Positions 35,278-64,000 of a stretch of DNA of 64,000 nucleotides are shown piece by piece; within the stretch, counting starts at the first letter, position 1, and each line of letters opens with the position of its first letter. This stretch comes from Lutjanus erythropterus (Eukaryota; Chordata; Actinopteri; Lutjaniformes; Lutjanidae). The stretch lies in NCBI GenBank assembly GCA_020091685.1, contig CM034597.1, positions 35,519,301 to 35,583,300 of the forward strand, written 5' to 3'. The translations under genes were made by a program, and so were the position numbers. Under the pieces are notes generated by a model that had not been told where the DNA came from, made no database searches, and saw only the letters and a list, made by a program, of their open reading frames with translations.

Positions 35278-37083
35278 ATGCAGTATGCATGCATTTGGGA
35301 AATACTACCTCCTCACAAAACTGCACTTTGAACTTTGACCCTTCATACGCCTGTCATAGACTGTAGCATGAAATTTGAAGTAAAAAGAACATGTATGTGA
35401 TTTGGAACACAGCTAATGAGCTGTCATCTGTTTGTGCTCCTCCGGTGGCTCATTTGATGTGACGTACATTCCACTGTGCAGAGGATTGTGGGTCAGAAGA
35501 GACAGAGACGCATGCTGGCTTGCATAGTGCAAAATGCGACTAGTTGCAGTAGGAAATCGTTGCATTTTTGGCATTCTGCCTTTGACAAACTATGACATAC
35601 TAATTTTGTTTGACCAAAAGTTAAGAAACCCAGAGGAGGGAACACATTTGAGAAACTTAAACCAAGAAATAATCTGTATTTTTGTTTGACTTCAGAAAAT
35701 TTGAGTTATTCTGCAGGAGCTAGAGGTGGAAAGTCTCTTTCAGTCTCTTCTCTAGTGCAGAGCTACAAATTAGCAGAGCCACTGTCACTGCTTCCTTTTA
35801 CGTGTCCAGGATCAGACAGCTAAAGTCGGGAGTGTTTGACATCACTGGGGTAAAAGGTGTTACATAAGAATCTAAACTGGAGTAATCTGTACTTAAAGCC
35901 TCGGTGGTGAAAAGCACACCATCAAATGGCACAACACACAGGACTCCAGTGAAAGCTTGTACTCTGTTCAAACACATTGTGGTTTACAGAACAATTTACA
36001 AAACATCAAATGTATTCCATTTTAAATTCAAAAACAGAGGCACGTCTCACTTTTGTATTCAAATGTTTTTATTAATGTAAACACCAGCATCTAATTAACC
36101 AAATATTGTAAAGAAAGGCAAGAAAAAAAACTGAGGGTGGAGGAGTTCACAGATATCTGAGAAAAAACACATAAGGCACACTACTCCCCTGTTGACCAAA
36201 CTCACTGAAAAGGTGCAATATGACATCCTATATTTTAAAAAAAAACCTTCGTTGAACCAACAACACCGGGATGAAATCCATTCCCAAAAAGACACACCTG
36301 TCTCAAACATACCAGAACGTGAATCACAAAAGAGTAAAACAGTATTGCACTTCAAAAGTTTCCTCAGATTTCTATGTGAAACAGCTCCCCGCTCACAAGG
36401 GACATCTTACATAATATTTTGAGTAGGACTTTAATCAAAATATTATCGAATCTGCAATATGGCCAAGTGCCGTATCCAAACATCTGCCCACAAGTCATAT
36501 TCTCCACATAAGAGAACATGCTCGTTTGGTACAGACCCCAGCAAAAGTCACATCATCATCATTTTTAGATTTTTTTCAGTAAAAATGGAAAGCATAAATG
36601 ACCATTTCTGCAAGAACTGTGACTCACCATCACAATATCTGTCAAAATAATTGCAATGTAATTTTTTGCACATCATTCAGGCTTAATTTTCATAAACTAT
36701 AAAGCTGGATGAGTGTTTATGTAAGTGGAAGTTGTGAATTTGAAAGTAAAAGATAAAAATAAAGAAAACAAGTGTTATTCCACTTGAGTAAGTGTTCCAC
36801 TTTATGGATTCATAAAAGGTGCATTTTGGTCAAATATTAGAGGAACATGTGGCATTTTTCTGGTGCGGTGACATTACAGGACCCACACTTAAAATGACTC
36901 ATATAAAAAATGGTATTTCTACCCAAAGATACAATTAAACAAAACAAAATAAAACATCTTGAAATCAGAATTAACCTCTAACCAGTGTTTTTTTTTTTTT
37001 TTGGTTTTCAAATTCTTAATATCCACCTCTTTGCTTGATTAAACTGAAAGTCAGTTGACCCAAACTGGGCCCAGAGAGTGCAC

Positions 37084-37792
37084 TTAAAGGGTTACCGGAT
37101 TATTTTAAGTGGGGTTGTATGAGGTACTTATCTACAGTCAGTCTATTACCTAGACAGTAGATGGAGACGCACCAGGAGTAAAGGTGTAAGAAGCTAAGCA
37201 ATGCAGTGCTGCGGATTTTCACTGCTTTACTGTCAGACAGCCTTTTCTGTTGAGAAACAGCCGTTGTATAAGCCAAATCGTTCTCTCCAAACGAACCAGG
37301 CTCCATTGGCAAAAAACCATAACTTTACCTCACAGAACACAGAGTTGTTGGTCTACCACTGCCTCGATAAGTTAGTGTTGTTGTGCGACTTCTGTGTTTT
37401 AAAAGGTTAGTTCAGATTCACAGATGTCACAATAACACAACTAACCGACCGAGGAAGCAGCAGACCAGCAACTCCTGTGTTCAGGGAGGTAAAATGTTTT
37501 TGTTAAAGGAGTCTGGTGGCTTTGGAGAGAACAATAGTTTCCCATCAGAAAACGTTGTTTGATGGCATAGTAAAGGGAGAAAAATATTCTAAATATAGCG
37601 CACACTTACAGTGATATTGTTTTTTGTTTTAGGTGGCTAAAATATATTTTGCTGCTGACTAATACTGCTTGGTTTCCTGCTGCTTCTCCAAACTGGGGCC
37701 GTGCTAAACGCGATCTACTGTCGGTCAAAAACTGTCTGTGGATGAGTAGCCTTATACAAACCCACTTCAAATAATCCAAATTATCCCTTTAA
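37084..37792. mobile_element. Foldback MITE family A with TTAA target duplication
   Basis: TTAA at 37084-37087 and 37789-37792 flank an element whose ends are inverted repeats (agggttaccggattatttta at left; the reverse of ...aaataatccaaattatccct at right). Much of the interior is also self-complementary: ccaaatcgttctctcc near 37270 pairs with tttggagagaacaat near 37520. TTAA duplications point to the piggyBac or Kolobok groups. It lies in the 3' flank of slc25a24 and may be transcribed. Confidence 0.75.
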
Positions 37793-38097
37793 AACTTTGG
37801 GTGCATTTTGGACAAACGACATACAGTTAGAAACATTGTAGAAGTCTTATTAATCATTACCAGCCCTGTGTGAATACTGCAGGATTTTGTAAACACTTTC
37901 TATTTAATAATGGCTCAACAGTTTAGCCAAAGTCCTGCAGTCACTTTTAAAAACATCTACGATGGCTCCACCTGCAGCAGCCGTTGGTGACCAACAGGTA
38001 AACAGGCTCTTAACATGACAGTTTGAAATAACACGAAATGCTGCGCATCCTCTTTAACTCTCTCACGGACACTCGCAGTCGCAGACGACTCCGCCGC

Positions 38098-55538
<17,441 letters not shown>

Positions 55539-55621
55539 TGTTGAACTGAGAAAGAAAACTCTCGGCCTGCAGAGCTTCACACACACGCAGAGACACAACA
55601 CTTAAACAGTGCAATTAAATT

Positions 55622-55622
<1 letters not shown>

Positions 55623-55651
<29 letters not shown>
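55623..55651. repeat. (CA)n in the slc25a24 5' region
   Basis: Starts 85 bp upstream of the slc25a24 ATG; in the sense strand a TG run, probably in the 5'UTR or core promoter. Confidence 0.93.
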
Positions 55652-55658
<7 letters not shown>

Positions 55659-57162
55659 CAAACCGATTCCTGTGGTTGGCACTTCTGGTTTTGAAGCAGC
55701 CGGACAGTCCCGTGTGATTTCAGAGAGATTTCCGCAGTGCAGCTTGGAAAAGAAGTCGCAGAAAAGTCCTCATCAGACGAAAATGTGTCGATCCGCTCTG
55801 TACGTGGTATAATGTAGATTTTATTCTTGTTTCAAGGGGCTGTTTGCAGATGAGGTAGGTTGGCAGCGCAGAGCTGAAGGGTGGGGAGAGTCGGTTCAGT
55901 TTGCCTCAGAAGACCTCCTCTTTTACTGGGCGCACACACACTACAGAGACACACCCTGCAACAGGAACAACACACTCACTATGTCTATTATTTCATGGCG
56001 ATGGCCTATATTTACACATCTGAGGTACCAGAAAGCTGCTTTAATCGCTATTTTCGTCAAATATTTACGCACTTAACCAGGATTTTACCTTCTACTCTTT
56101 CAAATTTGTTACCTTGTTTTGTGGTTTTGTGGTGTGAAACCCCAAACACGCACGCACGCGAATATGCATATTCATTATAGCCTATAGATTGATAAGTCTT
56201 TGCTCCCATAGTGGGCTCCATATTCCGTGTAGGCGGTCTGATCCAGCTCAGTGAGTCATACCCACAGGAATCTGGCAGCTGTTCCAGGCAAAACATATCC
56301 CCAAAACTTTTTAATTAGCTGAGGGTCCACTGCTTTGAAGGTGAAAGAGGCACAGAGGTTAATATGGAGGAGGAGGGATGGAGCTGATGCCCCGCAGCCA
56401 GTCTAGATAGACCTGAGTTTAGGTAAACTTGGCATTTGGAAGACATCTGATGACCTGCTGTTGGATTAACCTCTTAAAGCCTGGCGTGATCTTTACAAGC
56501 TTATGTCGTGCAAAAAAAACAACAACAACTTTTTCGAGATTCTAACGCCACATATCTCCACATCAAGTTCAGAGAAAACTATATAATATTATAAATATAA
56601 TAAAAACAAGCAGGAGGAAGAAAATAAGGAAGGACAAAGGGATGCCTGCTAGAATTATATAAAATTATAAACAGAAGACCATAAATGGCAGCACACCACC
56701 CAACACCTAATGAAAATAATAATATTTAAAACATCTGTCTTAATGAATCGTCCTAGAGATATTTTTGCACATCTTCTTATTTGTGAAAAATATATTTGAT
56801 AATTTACCCCACATAGTGTGACAACTTGTCACAAATGTACATTCAGTACTTATTTATTTATAAGTACTATTTATAAGTCTAAAATACAATCAGAAGCAAA
56901 AGAATATATATAATATACATAAGATTATATATGTGTGCCCAAGAATTATTATTAAATGTGTAAAAATGTGTGATTTTGATGTACTGAGACTGAGAAAGTG
57001 AAGTGAATGCAAAAAGTGTGTCAAGGTGCCTCACTCTTCCCTGCTACACGTTTATGCACATGTTGAATATTGTGTTTTTATCATGTGAATACATCACTCA
57101 ATGTGATGGTGTTTTCTTTCTAAAAATGAAATTATGAGTGTCGTTGCAGTACCTCTATTGTA

Positions 57163-57177
57163 CCACGAGATGGCGAC
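57163..57177 (+). promoter_or_regulatory. CTCF-like motif
   Basis: CCACGAGATGGCGAC matches 13 of 15 core positions of the CTCF motif as remembered. First of two in the same orientation between slc25a24 and fam102b. Confidence 0.45.
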
Positions 57178-57253
57178 AAATGTTACATAACAGCAGCTGG
57201 GTTCACTTTGTTGTCGTAATCTGTCCAATCAGAGCGGCTGTTATCTTATTTCA

Positions 57254-57268
57254 CCGCCAGGGGGCGAC
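57254..57268 (+). promoter_or_regulatory. CTCF-like motif
   Basis: CCGCCAGGGGGCGAC matches 13 of 15 core positions; 91 bp from and parallel to the motif at 57163. Confidence 0.5.
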
Positions 57269-58456
57269 GGAGAGAGGAGGCGGGCTTTTCTGAACGCCCG
57301 TCAAGTTAACCGCTGTTATTACTGTACATCCGTTTAATCCACAGCTACTTCAAAATAAAAGATGCGTTACAGTCAAACTGCAATAAAAGTGACTGAAAAA
57401 AAACAACAGATTTTAACAAAACTTCTGGCATACGTTAAAAGTGCCCAATAGTGGAAACATTATATGTGTTATTGCAGTAGAAAGTAAGATGTTAACGACA
57501 GGGAAGAACATAATATTTTTTCTGTATTTATTAATGCTCTAGTAGACAACTTTATTTTCCTCCTTATACAAGTATAAATAGTAATATTACAGTGCAAAAA
57601 TACTCTGTTACACAAGTAAAAGTACTAATGAGCTTCAAAATAAACTTAAAGACAACAAGACTACATATATGAATAACTTAGAAATGGTTTATGATTAGGT
57701 TAATAATTTGGTTGTAAATACTTTATAAATCTGAAATTCTAACACGGTTTTCATACAGTGAAGTAGGGTCACTATCTGGCAACATCCAGTTATTGCTTAC
57801 AGTAATTAATCTCACAAACAACAATTGAGTCACTAATAAAGTAAAGTCTAAAATACATAATCGTTTATTAACTACTTAAACCATTTATAATTAACAACGG
57901 GAGCCTTAGTATAAGACTCATCACCATTTATTAATGTCTTGTATAATTTGATATGTTAATTTCATGAGCTAAATGAAACTTTTTGACGATTAAGATATGA
58001 TGACAATAGTTAAATACAAATATCTGATGAAGGTGACAGGTATAAATGCTGATGATGGAGAGGACAACACATTCTAAGTGAGCAGTTAGACCTGAGGCTT
58101 AACAATACAGTTAAACCTGGGCTCAAAAACATGAACAAACAGAAAGGACATCAAAATTGAGACCTACTTGCAAGTATGTGATTTTATATATGTGTTTATA
58201 AAATTAATATTAATCTGCTTCTCAATTAATCTGTACTTCAAACCTCATTTAAATGCAATCTCTTTCAAAAGGCAACTCTTGCCGATTGTGAAAGCTTTTA
58301 TTTTGAAAATTCGCAGCAGGAAGTAGCGTTCCTCGTTGGTTTGACTGTTTGACTGTGGCACCAGCAGCTTCACCATCCTCCCACAACACAACACAACACT
58401 GCATCTGAAGCTACCACAACACAATGGGCTGTAATGTCAGCGACGGGCGAGATTAG

Positions 58457-58633
<177 letters not shown>

Positions 58634-59158
58634 TGAGGATGTTTGGTCTTTGTACAGTCAAAAAAAAAAAAAAAAAAACACGGACTGAACCTGCTTTCTT
58701 TAGCTGACAGGTTAAACTAGCTTAGCAGTGTTCGTCCACAGTGTTACGTTACTAGCTAACCAGCTAAAAGGCTAAACAAGCTAACATCAGTTGGCATTGT
58801 AACTTGTGTGGTTTGATTCAACATTACCTTCCACTCAAAGCTGTTTTAACTGAGTAATATTTGGCAGAAATGTGAACCAAATGTTAGCATCGACTGGAGA
58901 AAACCAACACAATCATATGTGACAGCTAATGATCTGTAATTGCCTTTAATTAGCTGGATGGCATTTTCTTCTTGTTGCATTTCTCAAGCCAACTTCCTCG
59001 CTGGCCGTGGAATTGATTTCTGTGCTGTGAGCAGACAGCTGACCTGTCACATAACTGCCATAAAGGCTGAATATGACTCTGTGTGTTGCTGCTCAATCGA
59101 TACAGTAATGTCCTGAGTTTTCTAAAGGTATCATTGAAGTAGGTGGAAGGTTTCTGAC

Positions 59159-59345
59159 TGTCAAGCTTCCCAACCCTGGTCCTCAAGGCACACCAACACA
59201 CCTGATTCATATGATCAGCTCGTCATCAAGGCTCTGCAGAAGCCTGACAACAACCTGATCATTTGAATCAGGTGTGTTGGAGCAGGGAAACATCTAAAAC
59301 ATGCAGGGCCAGTGTGCCTTGAGGACCAGGGTTGGGAAACACTGG
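59159..59345. mobile_element. Short foldback MITE ('ccctggtcctcaaggcacac')
   Basis: Left 'cttcccaaccctggtcctc' and right 'gaggaccagggttgggaaac' are inverted repeats, continued inwards by 'caccaacacacctgattcat' and 'tgaatcaggtgtgttgg'. Almost the whole element is a palindrome. It matches a common fish hAT-type MITE. Confidence 0.8.
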
Positions 59346-59440
59346 CTTAGTCAATCTGTCATTGATTATAACTGATCAGGCAAATAAATGCAAGGAGAGA
59401 GCACAGTTGCAATCCCCTAAAAGTCATATGCAGTAGTAGG

Positions 59441-59768
59441 GCTAAATATTATTTTCATAGTTGATTAATCAGTCAGTTATTTTGTCAATTGATCGGGGAA
59501 TAGTTGTGTTAAAAAGTGAGGAAATTGTGAAAGATGTCAATTAGTGTTTCCCAATGGTTAAGATGTCATTCTCAAATGTTTTGTTTTACTCACAACCTCA
59601 AAATATTAAGTTTACTCTCAGAGAGGAGTAAAGAAACACCCAGATTTCACATTTAAGAAGCTGAGTTTTGACTATTTTTATTAAAAAAAAAAGACTCAAA
59701 CCGACTGATTATCAGAATAGTTGGCAATTAATTTAATAATCAATTTACTAGTAATTGTTGCAACTCTA
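59441..59768 (+). repeat. MITE family E, copy 4
   Basis: 'agggctaaatattattttc', 'gttgattaatcagtcagtta' near the left and 'actagtaattgttgcaactc' at the right correspond to the copy at 34919-35277. Confidence 0.65.
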
Positions 59769-60149
59769 TGCATCAAGGCAGTCCTGTCCGATACCAAAAC
59801 ACAAGGTACAGTCATACTTACAGTTATTGTAAGTTACTATACTCATGCTTTCCTTCTTTAATCAAATAAAATAAAAGTAGTCATCCAGAATGACATGATT
59901 TTGGCAATGGATGTTTGAAGTAAGGTTGTCAAAAGTATCGATGCTTTAATACTTTTCACATGTTTAAAAACAATCTAATGCTAATGTTTGATAGTATGTA
60001 AAGTACCAAACGTACAAAAAAAAGAAATCATCTTAGTGCTCATTCAAAACCAAAGTCCTTGGTCTTTATTGTTTTGCCTGAAATTTTGCTTGCAGCAAAA
60101 CCAGACAGCGTCCTGTGACTTTTTCTGTACCAGCACTGCATGCAGGTTG

Positions 60150-60600
60150 TTAAAGGAAGAGTTCACCCATTAAAATTCAGTCATTCTCTGATTTAAGGTC
60201 GTGTTTAACAGGAAAGCAGTGTTGCAGAATCTGAATGGTGACCAGTTTTCAAACATAAAAAAATAAATATTGAAAAAACCCAGACGTCTTTTACGCCATG
60301 TTTTTTAGCCTAAATCTTCACTGTGGATTCTTAGCTTAGAGCCACTTTCATGTGTGTGTGCACACTGTCTGAAGTGGGCATGTATGGTGTGATGGTGTGT
60401 GTGTGTGCAAGTAAACGGCATGTCAAGGCTATAGGACACTTGGATTACAACAGACGAGCAGTATGGAGCATTTTATTTATTTATTTATTTATTTCCTGGT
60501 TCTTTTTTACGTTTGAAAATTGGTCACCATTCACTTAAAATGTTTGGAAGATTCTGCTACACTGTTTTCTTAGACCCAAGCAATTTCTGTCTCATAGTTA
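60150..60600. repeat. TTAA-type foldback element
   Basis: Begins 'gttaaaggaagagttcaccc'. An inner block 'tgaatggtgaccagttttca' near 60230 is repeated in inverted form at about 60515-60535 (gaaaattggtcaccattcac). Encloses a TG tract and an ATTT tract (60470-60494). The right end is not certain. Confidence 0.5.
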
Positions 60601-61186
60601 GAAATATATTCCTACACTAATGGGAAGAGTGTAATGTCTGTCTCCTCCTTGTTCAACTGAAACTTAAACTTTGTTGCCTTCGTTATTCCTTCACCAGCCA
60701 CTTCATTGGTAGACAATCTAATGTGGTACAATACAGCAGCTCTATGAATTTTTCTACTTTTCAAAAGCTTATGATTTTTCAGTTTTTAATGATACTTGCA
60801 TAATTTCTGCGTGTGTGCATAATTTCTAATATTGTGCCCCTCTCATGTAGGCTGTGTAAATGTAGTGGACAGCAGTCCACAGCAGTGTCATGATAATGAT
60901 ATTATTACTGTCAAGTTGAGACAAGCAGAGACAGTCATCACCTCTGAAAGCTGTTTTGGGTTTTCACTCGTAAGTTACAGTTCAAGTAGCTTTTGTCACT
61001 TGTCCCCTTATAGACTTCATAGGGAAAAGCATTTTAGGCTACAGCTGACAATTAGTATTATTATTTACCAATATTCAGATTATTTTCTAGAGTAATTGAT
61101 TAATTATTTAGCCTATAAATCGTCGGAAAATGGTGAAAAAATCCTATAAATGTTGTGTTACCTTTTCTCTTTTTTCCTTCCCAATA

Positions 61187-62010
61187 CTAAATACTAGGGG
61201 TGCAATGGATCGCAGTTGATCCGTGTCCCATACGGATCGCCCTCTACGGTTCTGCGGTTAATCCGCGGACAACATGTGATCATCATAGTTTGTCACTGTC
61301 ACTTTTGTATAAGTTGTAATACCCAAAATCTCCATGCAGTGTTGCAGTTAACAGACAGGACAGATGCTGCTGTGTGCAGCGCATCTCTGTGAAGAGCGAC
61401 TGATTTAAAAGCCGTCAAAATTTAGACCATAACTTTTTTCACTGATACTGTGATACTGACTGTAACTATGCTATCACCAAAGAAACAGATCATAAAACTG
61501 TGATGTTTATTGAAACTTTGGTGATATCAACTGTCTTAACTTCTGCACAGCTCCTCTCTGCTCACCGGTGCAGCTCTGTCTCACCCCGTCTGTGACACAG
61601 TGTGTCTGCTGATTGATTGATTGATTGATCATGACTTCTAACCAATCAGATGTGCTGTGCTGTAGGCGGGACATTGAGTCAGACTACAGAGTGTAGTTGT
61701 GTATTATACTGTACAGTGTATAATGATCTAATATATGTGTAGTATATACATAGTACAGCACTGTATAAGTTTGAAGTTTTTAATATATTACCATTATAAT
61801 TACTATTATCATTATTATTACATAACATAACTATGGTGATAATTACAGACAGACAAAGATCAAAGACAAGTGCATTTTTAAAATAATTTAACCCTAATCC
61901 CACCACTTTTTTCTTTTTTGATGATCGGAAAAATGATCCGATCCATGACTCAAAACCGTGATACGATCAGAACTGTGAGTTTTTTGATCCGTTGCATCCC
62001 TACTAAATAC
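61187..62010. mobile_element. Non-autonomous hAT element with exact 8-bp target duplication
   Basis: CTAAATAC at 61187-61194 and 62003-62010 flanks 808 bp with ends TAGGGGTGCAATGGATC / GATCCGTTGCATCCCTA. There is no transposase frame. The exact duplication indicates a fairly recent insertion, in intron 1 of fam102b. Confidence 0.88.
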
Positions 62011-63027
62011 CTAAACTTTACATATCGACCGATACTGACTACCAGTTCCAGCATGTTAAAAAACATGTAGGCCTATATATATTATTATTATTAGGGCTGA
62101 ACAATGTATAATAATAATAATAATAATAATAAATAACATTGCTATTATTTTGACAGATATTGTGACTGTGATATGGGTCATGATTTTAATGGGAATGGTA
62201 ATTTTCGTGTTTCATTTTCACATAAAAAACAAATGTAAAAATGATGATGTGATTTTTGTTGAAGCCACAAAGGAATTGGGATGTTTGTAAAACTGTAACA
62301 TGTTGGTGAAGGCTTGCAGTATAAAACTTTTTGGCCACAGAGTAACTTTATGTGGCCTCAGGCCATTGTTAATATTAAAACCTTTACTGATATGGTCATT
62401 AAAAGGGAACTTGAAGATGAAATGCCAAATAAATAGCCATGAAAGGATGACTATACCCACTATTCAGTCACACTACAGTCCACAATAATGTCTTAATAAT
62501 GCTATTATTGCTTTCAGTTTGAGACAAGCAAAGACAGTCATCTCCTCTCTAACCTGTTTTGTGTTTTTGCTCGTAAATTAGACTGGCGTCTAACATTTGA
62601 GCAAGGGAAAAGCATTTGTTTTGGAGCGAGTCTGTAGAGATTAGACGGCTTCACCCTGTTATATAACAAGCCCTCTGTTTGCTCTACAGTAAGTAGCTCT
62701 TATAAAATGGCTAAATAGAAAGGCCCAGAGTGTTGGACTTTGTGAATCAGGATGCTTCTGAGGTCATGGCATTGAGGTCATTTTAATATAGCCACAATAG
62801 TGTCTGCACATTTTTTCACATGTGAGCAGCCACTGCAGCTAAACGAAAGTGAAGAAACACCGTAAGAGTTTTTTTAATCCCATAACCCAGTCAATGAAGT
62901 TCATCTAGTTCAGATTCTAATTAAAACATCCTGTTCTAGCTCTGAAATGTTTCAGCTAGCAGAATCCATAGTCACGAGTCTGAGTGCTATTCAATTACAT
63001 TTTTCTGCAGCGGTTTGATTCATTAGA

Positions 63028-63045
63028 CCCCCCCCCCCCCCCCCC
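63028..63045. repeat. Poly(C)18 tract
   Basis: Eighteen consecutive C (G18 on the minus strand), unusual in this AT-rich DNA; could form an i-motif or G-quadruplex. Confidence 0.95.
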
Positions 63046-64000
63046 AAACTATATTTCCTCTGACACTTGTTTGAGTCATCCCAGCTGTGAGTGTAAAGGA
63101 AGTGAGGATTATTGTTTTATGAGTCTTTCTTTCCCTTTGGTGTGGCTTTTCACCAGCTGCACCATTGTTTCTTCCTTATTATGTAAGTTTACTTTTTTTG
63201 AAAGTATAACATATTTTTGATAAATTCAGGCTTGGTCTTTTCGTTGCTGCTAGACTTTGGAAAATCATGCGCCAAATTCATCTAAAAAAGATTTGTTTTT
63301 TGGAGTAACAGTGTTTGTCTGAAGCTGCTTTTGAAAGGAGAGCAGCTGGAGTTTAACAAGACATCTGACCCACGTACAGAGATGAGAGATACGACCTCTG
63401 CTTGTGCTTAAAAGCCGACTTAGTCACACTCGCTAATAGTGTTTTGCTTTGCTGAGAATTGCTGTGAGTTACAGTGCATGCAATCGAGCAAGAATTCCTG
63501 AAGCACACAGTGTCCAGCTGGCTGGGAGTTCCCTCTCCGAGTCTGGGAGTTCACTCTCGAAATGCATCAACCCCAGGATGAAGTCAGTGTTTGTAAAACA
63601 TTGGTCACGCATCTGCAGCTTTTTATTTGTAGTGAGGCAAGGATACAGTGCACAACACAGGCCTGTATATTCAATCACTCTTAACCGTCTTAACAGTGAT
63701 CAGCACACCCTGCTAATGGTTTAAGTCTTATGTCATCAACACTCTTTGTATCCTTCAGTCTTTGTCTGTTGTTTTCACTGCTGATGCCAGCTTAGTGATT
63801 TGTACTCTATTAGAGCGCAAAACCACCAGCTCTGCTTGCATTTAAATCCGGCAAAGTCAATCAAAATGAATGGCATGCAGGCTGTTTTAACAGAAGGGAG
63901 TTGGTTAGGTGAGTGGGAGGGGAGAGGATGCCAGTGAAAGCAAGGCCATCTGGGGTATCGTGATGCTGCCCACGCATACACGCTCCTTTCTCTTTCACTT

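Larger units (their letters stand above)
34237..38097. other. tmem69 3'UTR, convergent intergenic region and slc25a24 3' flank
   Basis: tmem69 (plus) and slc25a24 (minus) converge here. AATAAA signals for tmem69 are at 34429-34434 and 34536-34541. A family E MITE (34919-35277) and a foldback element (37084-37792) lie within. The 3' end of slc25a24 cannot be fixed by eye. No further exon was found; short open frames near 36095-36650 show no homology I recognise. Confidence 0.5.

Overview
This is vertebrate genomic DNA, almost certainly from a percomorph teleost. The genes are split into short exons with GT..AG introns, the background is AT-rich, long (TG)n/(CA)n microsatellites are frequent, and the interspersed repeats are families familiar from fish genomes. 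There is no prokaryotic gene organisation, CRISPR array or phage.

Layout, left to right: (1) first coding exon of a TM4SF1/TM4SF18-like four-pass membrane protein, minus strand, 3632-3811; the rest of the gene lies left of the window. (2) A complete 12-exon gene on the minus strand, 7021-21695, for a gamma-glutamyltranspeptidase-like Ntn hydrolase of the bacterial YwrD type (564 aa). (3) tm4sf4, plus strand, 24469-29893, five coding exons, 202 aa, behind a clear TATA box. (4) tmem69, plus strand, 32985-34236, a mitochondrial multi-pass protein of 275 aa, with an unexplained 62-codon open exon upstream at 31424. (5) slc25a24 (SCaMC-1, the Ca2+-regulated mitochondrial ATP-Mg/Pi carrier), minus strand, 38098-55538, ten coding exons, 475 aa. 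(6) First coding exon of fam102b/eeig2, plus strand, 58487-58632, followed by a large intron that runs off the window. The slc25a24-fam102b neighbourhood matches human 1p13 and the paired TM4SF genes match human 3q25, so two ancestral blocks meet here.

The exon models were built by hand by checking splice sites, reading phase and family alignment. All phases close and the predicted lengths match the known families.

The most interesting discovery is a probable alternative first exon of slc25a24 at 45487-45597. It has an in-frame upstream stop, a good Kozak context, eight glutamines, an acidic stretch and a GT donor in phase 0. Joined to exon 5 it would make a 343-aa carrier without the four EF-hands, that is, a Ca2+-independent form. 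Other points are the divergent active site of the YwrD-like enzyme, UG repeats placed directly at splice sites, CTCF-like motifs at the gene-block boundaries, and several transposable elements whose exact target-site duplications can be read.
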